Shown piece after piece: positions 8,701 to 13,295 of a DNA stretch of 15,968 nt (position 1 is the first letter of the stretch; each line of letters starts with the position of its first letter). The notes below the pieces were generated by a model. The model made no database searches. It was not told where the DNA came from and saw nothing but the letters and a program-made list of their open reading frames with translations. Position numbers and translations under genes: made by a program. The stretch is taken from positions 1-15,968 of the forward strand of contig JAPSJG010000029.1 in assembly GCA_031178305.1 (NCBI GenBank), read 5' to 3'. Source of the DNA: Sinorhizobium sp. Its GTDB lineage: Bacteria > Pseudomonadota > Alphaproteobacteria > Rhizobiales > Rhizobiaceae.

Positions 8701-9534
8701 CGAGACGGCGAAGCCGGTGGCGTTCATCACGACATCGGGCGCGGCCTCCGCAAAGATCGCCTCGAGCGTGCCGATCGAGACCGGGTCCTTGAGGCTGGAG
8801 ACGAAGACCGGCAAAGGCCGCATGCCCTCGGCGGCGAGCGCTTCGATCAGCGCTTCGACAGGTTTGGTTTCGCCGCTTTGCACAAGCGCACGGTAGAAGC
8901 AGATGGCGATGGTCGGCGGGCTTTCCGTTTGCGGGGCGGTAGCCCCCTCTCCCACAAGCCGCATCCACTCACCGACCCCGACCACCCCCGCCCCCGGCCA
9001 CCAGATGCCGGCCTTGAGCAAGGGCCGCGCGGGTTCCGGCTTCTCGCCGCCATCGATCAGCGCCTCGGCATAGTCCAGGAAGAGGTGGGCATTGTCCGCA
9101 CCGCCTTCGGTGAAATAGGCCCAGAGGCGCTCCCGGTCCTCCGCCGAAACGGTCGAGTAAGGCTCGAGGCCCAGATCGGGCTTGTCGTCGCCGGGGACCA
9201 CGGCGATCTGGAACTTGTTCGCGATCGCGGCCGCGTACAGCGCCTCGAGCACGTAGCGGAAATAGCTGGCGCCACCGAGGGGACGGACGACGATCAGCTT
9301 GGCATGCCGTGCCGTCCGCTCGACATAGGTGTCGACGGACATCGGATGCATGAGGTTCATAAGGCTGGCGATGCGCAGGCTCTTCGCGCCCGATCGCTGC
9401 CGATGGGCGGCGGCGATCGAGGCAATCTCCGTGTCGGCGGCCGAGAGAAACAGGATATCGGCCGGGCTCTGGCCGAGATCGATCGCTTCGTTACCGTCGG
9501 CGATCGTGCCTTTCTGGGCTAGAAGGAGGTGCAT
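5731..9534 (-). CDS. cobN: CobN, cobaltochelatase large subunit
   Basis: Large subunit (1267 residues; family about 1250-1280) of the ATP-dependent CobNST complex that inserts Co2+ into hydrogenobyrinic acid a,c-diamide. The CobN/magnesium-chelatase-H signature is intact, including HMGKHGNLEWLPGK starting at residue 555, a downstream FIVNDPGEGTQAKRR block, SNMRTGGDDIAQ, and YQFEGGMSAAAEHLSG plus GYKGAFEIAATVDY near the C terminus. The ATG at 9534 is preceded by GAGGAG with six bases of spacing. The chelatase partners CobS and CobT are not in this window, as is usual for this group. A short Gly/Ala/Thr-rich stretch around 8930-8960 may be a lineage-specific insertion. Overlaps cobO by four bases; separated from cobW by a palindromic element. 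Confidence 0.98.
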   Translation of the reverse strand: MHLLLAQKGTIADGNEAIDLGQSPADILFLSAADTEIASIAAAHRQRSGAKSLRIASLMNLMHPMSVDTYVERTARHAKLIVVRPLGGASYFRYVLEALYAAAIANKFQIAVVPGDDKPDLGLEPYSTVSAEDRERLWAYFTEGGADNAHLFLDYAEALIDGGEKPEPARPLLKAGIWWPGAGVVGVGEWMRLVGEGATAPQTESPPTIAICFYRALVQSGETKPVEALIEALAAEGMRPLPVFVSSLKDPVSIGTLEAIFAEAAPDVVMNATGFAVSAPGADRQPTVLESTGAPVLQVIFSGSSREAWEASPQGLMARDLGMNVALPEVDGRILSRAVSFKAASVYDALVEANIVGHEPLADRVRFATRLAANWAKLRHARPEARRIAIVMANYPNRDGRLGNGVGLDTPAGTIQVLKAMAAEGYPVGELPEDGDALMRFLMAGPTNAASRDREIREIISLSQYKDFFASLPKKIQEEVAERWGAPEADPFILDGAFALPLARLGEVLVGIQPARGYNIDPKETYHAPDLVPPHGYIAFYAYLRQVFGADAIVHMGKHGNLEWLPGKALALSDACYPEAVFGPTPHLYPFIVNDPGEGTQAKRRTSAVIIDHLTPPLTRAESYGPLKDLEALVDEYYEAAGGDPRRLRLLSRQILDLVRDIGLDQDAGIEKRDSDEKALEKLDAYLCDLKEMQIRDGLHIFGVAPEGRLLADLTVALARVPRGLGEGGDQSLQRAIALDSGLGRGAQVTPSQPKPFDPLDCIHSAPWTGPKPDLLATVSDAPWRTAGDTVERIELLATRLVSGEVASPDGWANTRAVLDEIETRLKPSIEGSGAAEIKGLLTGLDGRFVPPGPSGAPTRGRPDVLPTGRNFYSVDSRAVPTPAAYELGKKSAELLIRRYLQDHGEWPTSFGLTAWGTSNMRTGGDDIAQALALIGAKPLWDMASRRVTGYEIVPLAVLGRPRVDVTLRISGFFRDAFPEQIALFDKAIRAIGALDEDDADNVIAARMRGEARRLEENGIEPKEAVRRASYRVFGAKPGAYGAGLQALIDEKSWERRGDLAEAYLTWGGYAYGAGEDGRAERGLLEQRLRSIEAVVQNQDNREHDLLDSDDYYQFEGGMSAAAEHLSGTRPAIYHNDHSRPEKPVIRSLEEEIGRVVRARVVNPKWIDGVMRHGYKGAFEIAATVDYMFAFAATTGAVRDHHFEAAYRAYIADEKVLEFLREKNPAALAEMSERLLEAIDRGLWSPRSNSARFELSGLAANEQGERS

Positions 9535-9579
9535 GGGAACTCCTCAAACCCCTGCACGACACCTGCCAAGAAGGACCCC

Positions 9580-9730
9580 TCCCCAACCCCTCCCCACAAG
9601 GGGGCAGGGCTAAGCGCCTGCGGCCCTTGCCTGCCCGCTTTCGGCCTCTCAGCCTGACTTAGCCGTTTTTGACGGGGGTAGAGGCGGCGCGGCAACGTAA
9701 GCCCCTCCCCCTCGTGGGGAGGGGTTGGGA
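9580..9730. repeat. Inverted-repeat-bounded intergenic element between cobW and cobN
   Basis: A 151-bp element with terminal inverted repeats: CCCAACCCCTCCCCAC at 9582-9597 is the exact reverse complement of 9714-9729. Each end also holds its own hairpin; the right one pairs CCCCTCCCC with GGGGAGGGG. It lacks coding capacity and resembles a MITE or RIME-type rhizobial repeat. It lies within the cobP-cobW-cobN-cobO operon and ends about 45 bases upstream of the cobN start. Confidence 0.7.
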
Positions 9731-9737
9731 AGCGGTA

Positions 9738-9751
9738 CCTCTTGCAAGAGG
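9738..9751. repeat. Perfect 14-bp palindrome downstream of cobW
   Basis: CCTCTTGCAAGAGG is self-complementary with no unpaired centre and lies 30 bases past the cobW stop. It could be an operator-like site or part of the adjacent repeat element. No T-tract follows, so it is not a convincing terminator. Confidence 0.5.
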
Positions 9752-9780
9752 AGGGGTATTTCATGTCTAAACCCACCACC

Positions 9781-10845
9781 TCACGCGAGCGCCGCAATCG
9801 CCGCGCGCACCGCCGCTTCGTCCATGTCGTGCAGACCGATAACGACGAGGCGCGTACCGCGGGTTTCCCCCGGCGCCCAGGCGCGGTCGTAATATTGATC
9901 GATGCGGCTGCCGACGGCCTGGATCAGCAGGCGCATCGGCTTGCCGGGCACATCGGCAAAGCCCTTAAGGCGCAACACGTCGTGCTCGGCGATGACGCCC
10001 TTCAGCCGCTCGATGAACCCGGCCGGATCCGCAACCGCGCCGAGTTCGACGACGAAGCTGTCGAATTCGTCGTGATCGTGCTCCTCGCCTGCCTCGTGCT
10101 CCATTTCGTGATGCGACTTGCGATTGGCGATTTCGTCCTCCGTGCCGACGCCGAGGCCGAGCAGGATGGCGGCGGCGACCTCGCCGTTCCTCGCCTCGAT
10201 CATCGTCGGCTTGCGGCTGATACGGGAGGCTACCTCCTCGCGCACGGCCTTCAGCCCCTCGACGTCTATCAGGTCGGTCTTGTTGAGGACGATGAGGTCG
10301 GCGGCGGTCAGCTGGTCCTCGAAAAGCTCCTCGAGCGGGCTTTCATGGTCGAGGTTTTCGTCATTGACGCGCAACGCGTCGACCTTGTCGTGATCGTCGG
10401 CAAAGCGGCCGGCGGCGACCGCGGCACTGTCGACGACGGTGACGACACCGTCGACCGTCACCTCGCTGCGGATATCCGGCCAGTTGAAGGCGGCTACGAG
10501 CGGCTGCGGCAGCGCGAGACCCGAGGTTTCGATGACGATATGGTCCGGGCGGTTCTCGCGCTCGAGCAGCTTCGTCATCGTCGGGATGAAGTCGTCCGCG
10601 ACGGTGCAGCAGATGCAGCCATTGGTGAGCTCGATGATGTCCTCCTCGGAGCAGGCCTCCGCACCGCAGCCCTTCAAGACGTCACCATCGACCCCGAGGT
10701 CGCCGAATTCGTTGATGATGAGCGCGATGCGCTTGCCGTCAGCGTTCTGCAGGAGGTTGCGGATCATCGTCGTCTTGCCGGCGCCGAGAAAGCCGGTGAT
10801 GACGGTGGCCGGGATCTTGCCCTGTTGGGCCTTCGCGAGTGTCAT
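9781..10845 (-). CDS. cobW: CobW, G3E-family P-loop GTPase of cobalamin synthesis
   Basis: COG0523/G3E GTPase of 354 residues, needed for aerobic B12 synthesis and thought to deliver cobalt to the CobNST chelatase. It shows a Walker A GFLGAGKTT (residues 18-26), the metal-binding GCICC motif (76-80; Cys77, Cys79, Cys80), a Walker B-type IVIETSGLALP (103-113) and the guanine-specificity motif NKTD (188-191). A His/Glu/Asp-rich linker at about 245-261 with six His residues precedes the CobW C-terminal domain (about 264-345) and may bind metal. The start lies three bases after the cobP stop, so the two are co-transcribed. The ribosome-binding site is weak (GAAGGG about nine bases upstream). Its placement next to cobN matches its proposed role. 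Confidence 0.97.
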   Translation of the reverse strand: MTLAKAQQGKIPATVITGFLGAGKTTMIRNLLQNADGKRIALIINEFGDLGVDGDVLKGCGAEACSEEDIIELTNGCICCTVADDFIPTMTKLLERENRPDHIVIETSGLALPQPLVAAFNWPDIRSEVTVDGVVTVVDSAAVAAGRFADDHDKVDALRVNDENLDHESPLEELFEDQLTAADLIVLNKTDLIDVEGLKAVREEVASRISRKPTMIEARNGEVAAAILLGLGVGTEDEIANRKSHHEMEHEAGEEHDHDEFDSFVVELGAVADPAGFIERLKGVIAEHDVLRLKGFADVPGKPMRLLIQAVGSRIDQYYDRAWAPGETRGTRLVVIGLHDMDEAAVRAAIAALA

Positions 10846-10848
10846 GGA

Positions 10849-11376
10849 TCAACCCTTCATTTTCAGCGGCAGTCCCGCCGCGACGAAATAAACTTCGGCG
10901 GATTTCTCCGCGACGATCTGGTGTAGCCGGCCGGCATGGTCGCGAAATTCGCGCGCCATCCGGTTTTCCGGGACGATGCCGAGACCGACCTCATTGGAAA
11001 CGAAGACGAGACGGGCCCGTGCGGTCGGCAGGAAGGCGGCAAGAGCCGTAAACTCCGCTGCCATGTCGTGCCCCTCCATCATCAAATTCGTGACCCACAG
11101 CGTCAGACAATCGACGAGGATAGCGCGCTCCTTTGCGTCGATCCGCGCAAGCAGGCCGACGAGGTCGAGCGGCTCCTCATGGGTCGTCCAGCCTTTGCCC
11201 TGCCGCGCCGCCCGGTGATGCGCGATGCGCTCGCGCATCTCCTCGTCGAATGCGCGACCGGTCGCGACATAGTGCATCGACAGCCCGCTTCCTTCGACAA
11301 GTCTTTCGGCAAAGCCGGACTTGCCGGAGCGGGCGCCGCCGAGCACGAGCGTCGGGCCGACATTGGAGAGGGTCAT
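10849..11376 (-). CDS. cobP: CobP, bifunctional adenosylcobinamide kinase / adenosylcobinamide-phosphate guanylyltransferase
   Basis: Phosphorylates adenosylcobinamide and then guanylylates it, giving AdoCbi-GDP for nucleotide-loop assembly. The 175-residue length is normal. It has the P-loop LVLGGARSGKS (10-20), YVATGRAFDEEMRERIAHHRA across 36-56 with the guanylylation-site His at 53/54, ILVDCLTLWVTN (86-97) and SNEVGLGIVPENRMAREFRD (127-146). The ATG at 11376 has TGAGG eight to nine bases upstream and overlaps the stop of a 36-codon upstream ORF. First established gene after the cobalamin riboswitch, so expression of cobP-cobW-cobN-cobO is probably feedback-controlled by adenosylcobalamin. 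Confidence 0.97.
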   Translation of the reverse strand: MTLSNVGPTLVLGGARSGKSGFAERLVEGSGLSMHYVATGRAFDEEMRERIAHHRAARQGKGWTTHEEPLDLVGLLARIDAKERAILVDCLTLWVTNLMMEGHDMAAEFTALAAFLPTARARLVFVSNEVGLGIVPENRMAREFRDHAGRLHQIVAEKSAEVYFVAAGLPLKMKG

Positions 11377-11483
11377 GTGAAAAGCCTCAGTTCACGAATG
11401 ACCGAGGCAGAAAGGAATGCGCAGGCGCCCGCGGGCCACGGGATGGAAAAATCTGAAAGCCACGACAACCTCCGTGCTGGCAT
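11373..11483 (-). CDS. Candidate 36-residue leader ORF between riboswitch and cobP
   Basis: An ATG at 11483 opens 36 codons ending in TGA at 11375-11373, which overlaps the cobP start as ATGA, the same junction type as cobA/cobB, cobB/cobC and cobN/cobO. A GAGGGGAG ribosome-binding-like sequence lies about eight bases upstream. The peptide begins MPARRLSWLSDFS and has a mildly hydrophobic middle (WPAGACAFLSAS); I recognise no family. Start and ribosome-binding site lie in the stem of the 11479-11512 hairpin. It could be a regulatory leader that couples riboswitch state to cobP translation, or a chance ORF. Confidence 0.35.
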   Translation of the reverse strand: MPARRLSWLSDFSIPWPAGACAFLSASVIRELRLFT

Positions 11484-11512
11484 CGGGGACAACTCCCCTC
11501 GGGCGGGATGCC
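11479..11512 (-). promoter_or_regulatory. Hairpin downstream of riboswitch, likely expression platform
   Basis: GGCATC (minus strand, 11512-11507) pairs with GATGCC (11484-11479), enclosing GGGGA (11498-11494), loop GTTG and TCCCC (11489-11485). It starts nine bases past the B12 box and encloses the ribosome-binding-like GGGGAG and ATG of the leader ORF. No U-tract follows, so translational control fits better than termination. Function is inferred. Confidence 0.5.
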
Positions 11513-11520
11513 CTGACGGA

Positions 11521-11886
11521 TGGCAGGTCTCCTGGCTCACGGCGTCACGAGCCAAGCATCGCGCACGCAACAGCACGATAATGCCTGGACCCGAACGGGG
11601 CCGCCTCACCTTCCCAGTGCTTGCGGCTTCGTGAAAGGCGGACGATTCGTAGAAGAAGAGGCGTCCTGCCCGGCTGATCACGATGCCACACCAGTGGCTT
11701 TTCCGGCACGCCACCGCTCCGCGGTGAACTGCCCCATGCAGTCCATCGAAGAGAGGATCGGCATACCCGATGGCGGCCCCTGACCGTTCTACAGTCGCGG
11801 GGTCGGCTGCGATAAGGGCGCCCGGTGTGGGTCCGCCCCGCCGCATTCCCATTTACTCCCTCGCACCGGCCCGGCGCGAGGAAACC
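11521..11886 (-). ncRNA. Adenosylcobalamin riboswitch (long form)
   Basis: The minus strand contains the conserved blocks in order: a GGTTTCCTCGCGCC arm (11886 on) pairing with GCGAGGGAG, then AAATGGGAATGCGG (11854-11841), GCCGACCCCGCGACTGT followed by AGAACGG (to 11784), AAAGCCACTGG (11700s-11691), CACTGGGAAGGTGAGG (near 11617-11602) and the B12 box AGCCAGGAGACCTGCCA (11537-11521). This matches the class-I cobalamin riboswitch core. At about 366 nt it is longer than the common 200-220 nt, with the extra length in arms on either side of GCCACTGG. It precedes cobP by 144 bases and has its own promoter. Confidence 0.95.
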
Positions 11887-11899
11887 ATCCAATTCCCGT

Positions 11900-11928
11900 T
11901 AATTATGAAGCCCTGGCTGCGATGTCAA
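11900..11928 (-). promoter_or_regulatory. Sigma70-type promoter for riboswitch-cobPWNO transcript
   Basis: TTGACA (11928-11923, exact consensus) and TAATTA (11905-11900) are separated by 17 bases on the minus strand. Transcription would begin near 11893, a few bases before the first riboswitch helix. Confidence 0.75.
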
Positions 11929-11970
11929 TCGACGCCCTGCGACGCGTTACCCGCGAATTGCGCCAGATGC

Positions 11971-12069
11971 CCTACAGCGCGGTGCGTCCTTCTGGACGCG
12001 CAAGGGACCTGTAACTTTTTGAATTACGTATCGTTCTTTCGAAACGATTTTCGGGCCGATGCGGTAGCG
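11971..12069. repeat. Rhizobial nested-palindrome repeat, copy 1
   Basis: Outer stem TACAG (11973-11977)/CTGTA (12009-12013) encloses GCGTCC-TTCT-GGACGC (11984-11999). A second palindrome, ATCGTT (12030-12035)/AACGAT (12043-12048), follows, and the unit ends in TCGGGCCGATGCGGTAGCG (12051-12069). It resembles a widespread rhizobial intergenic repeat that I recognise by pattern only. Copy 2 lies inverted at 13165-13257. Confidence 0.65.
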
Positions 12070-12207
12070 TGGCTACTCACAACGGGTGAGCAGACACACA
12101 TTCCCGCCGCATGGTAAAAGCACGCCGTGGAGCTGACGCGGTGAAAACGCGGGTTCCGCCTACCGATCATGTCCGCGGCCCGTAGAGAGGTCACGGCGGA
12201 GGGTGCG
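12070..12207 (+). other. Upstream region of the FecR-domain gene
   Basis: This stretch holds a CTCAC (12076-12080)/GTGAG (12086-12090) inverted repeat and the GGCGGAGGG ribosome-binding region (about 12195-12203). No clear -35/-10 pair was recognised, so the promoter for the FecR gene is undetermined. Confidence 0.3.
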
Positions 12208-13170
12208 ATGTCGTATCTGCGTCGTGCCGTAATTGTCGCGGTAAGTTTCGCGCTTGCTGGTTCCCCTCCGGCCGGCGCCGCCGAACCGGTAGGCCGAGCG
12301 GTTCGTATCAAGACCGAAGTCAGAGGCGCGGCCGGACCGCTGGCCGTGCAGGACGCGGTCCACCGCGACGAGCGGATATCGACGTCCAGATCCGGGCTCG
12401 GCCAGTTCGTCTTTAGGGACGGCAGCAAGCTCGCGGTCGGCGCCGGCTCCTCCGTCGTGATCGACCGGTTCGTCTTCGACGACTCCAAGACCGTGCAGAA
12501 GCTGACCATCGCGGCAGCCAAAGGAACGTTCCGCTGGATCAGCGGCAACTCCCGACACTCCGCCTATCGCATCTTGACGCCGGCGGGAACGATCGGCGTT
12601 CGTGGCACCGTATTCGACTTCTATGTCGGCGGCGACGGCACGACGGCCGTGGTGCTGCTGTCGGGTGCGGCGGATTTTTGCGGCCGCGGCGGCTGCCGGC
12701 AATTGACACGGCGCTGCGATTGCGTGGTCGCGAAACCGAACGGCACGATGTCGGACACCCGCCCGGTCAATCGGGACACGCTCCGGATACTCGGCAACCA
12801 GCGGGCATTGCCGTTCCTCTCGGGCCAGCAACGACTTTCATCCGGCTGGAGCGGCAGCAGCTGCGGGCTTGCCGCGGCCCTGGAAATCCGGCCCGATAGG
12901 GTGCCCAACCGGCCGCCTGTAGCGACGGAACCCGAGACGCCTGAAAAGCCGCGCAAGCCCAGGCCTCATAAGCCCGATCGTCCGGACAAGCCTCATAAGC
13001 CCGATAAGCCCGATAAGCCCGACAAGCCGGACAAGCCGCACAAACCGAACAAGCCAGACAGGCCGGATCGGCCTGATCGCCCCGACCGGCCTGACCATCC
13101 GCGCGGTTTTGATCGACCAGACAGACCAGACCGACCCGACAGACCGGACCGGCCCGATAGGCCCGGCTAG
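12208..13170 (+). CDS. Secreted FecR-domain protein with (K/R)PD repeat tail
   Basis: 320 residues. Residues 1-25 form a signal peptide (MSYLRR, a hydrophobic core, then AGA-A-EP as probable cleavage region), pointing to periplasmic or cell-surface location. A FecR-type domain follows (about 35-155), with ERISTSRSGLGQFVFRDGSKLAVG and later GTFRWISG and TPAGTIGVRGTVFDFYV as landmarks (the first spans residues 56-79). A four-cysteine cluster lies at 158-172. The final 74 residues are a low-complexity tail of KPD units grading into RPD units. Such FecR proteins lack the membrane anchor and sigma-regulator role of classic FecR; their ligand is unknown. I chose the ATG at 12208 (GGCGGAGGG six bases upstream, directly before the signal peptide) over one at 12169. 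Convergent with a CHASE2 cyclase gene, a common genomic partner of FecR proteins. Confidence 0.85.
   Translation: MSYLRRAVIVAVSFALAGSPPAGAAEPVGRAVRIKTEVRGAAGPLAVQDAVHRDERISTSRSGLGQFVFRDGSKLAVGAGSSVVIDRFVFDDSKTVQKLTIAAAKGTFRWISGNSRHSAYRILTPAGTIGVRGTVFDFYVGGDGTTAVVLLSGAADFCGRGGCRQLTRRCDCVVAKPNGTMSDTRPVNRDTLRILGNQRALPFLSGQQRLSSGWSGSSCGLAAALEIRPDRVPNRPPVATEPETPEKPRKPRPHKPDRPDKPHKPDKPDKPDKPDKPHKPNKPDRPDRPDRPDRPDHPRGFDRPDRPDRPDRPDRPDRPG
12946..13167 (+). repeat. Tandem 9-bp coding repeat encoding (K/R)PD units
   Basis: Degenerate tandem units such as AAGCCCGAT and CGGCCTGAT encode roughly twenty KPx/RPx tripeptides. The first half is Lys-type and the second mostly Arg-type, interrupted by one HPRGF segment. 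Near-identical adjacent units make length variation by slippage plausible. Confidence 0.9.
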
Positions 13171-13257
13171 CGCATCGGCCCGATAAAACGGAACCACTTT
13201 CGATTCGAAGCCTTGCAGCGTCCTTTGTGCAACCTGAAGGACGCACGGCGTTGTAAG
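13165..13257. repeat. Rhizobial nested-palindrome repeat, copy 2 (inverted)
   Basis: Reverse-orientation relative of copy 1. The 13165-13183 segment matches the reverse complement of 12051-12069 at all but about two of 19 bases. The palindromic core at 13213-13257 aligns with the reverse complement of 11971-12014, sharing GAAGGACGCAC exactly. Outer stem TTGCAGCG/CGTTGTAA allows two G-U pairs. It contains the TAG stop of the FecR gene. Confidence 0.65.
13218..13244. terminator. Possible bidirectional terminator hairpin
   Basis: GCGTCCTT (13218-13225) and AAGGACGC (13237-13244) form a perfect 8-bp stem with an 11-base loop between the convergent FecR and cyclase genes. It lies inside repeat copy 2 and has no strong T-tract on either side, so terminator function is uncertain. 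Confidence 0.35.
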
Positions 13258-13295
13258 GGAAGTGAGAACGCGGTCTTCCCCTGCGCCACCCCGCA

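Noticed and set aside
5929..9522. Two long plus-strand ORFs (630 and 554 codons) opposite cobN
   Set aside because: They are antisense shadows of cobN created by GC-rich codon bias; their translations are Arg/Gly/Asp/His-rich without domains, while cobN is fully conserved on the other strand.
9519..9797. 92-codon minus-strand ORF between cobW and cobN
   Set aside because: Translation of the palindromic element (TPPHEGEG/LWGGVGEG type strings), a common artefact of such repeats.
9742..10926. 394-codon plus-strand ORF opposite cobW
   Set aside because: Antisense to cobW, extends over a repeat, no domain.
11373..11852. 159-codon minus-strand ORF running through the riboswitch
   Set aside because: Most of it is conserved riboswitch RNA; only the final 36 codons after the riboswitch are considered as a possible leader ORF.
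12946..13167. CRISPR-like regular repeats
   Set aside because: The repeats are 9-bp in-frame coding units without spacers and encode the FecR protein tail.
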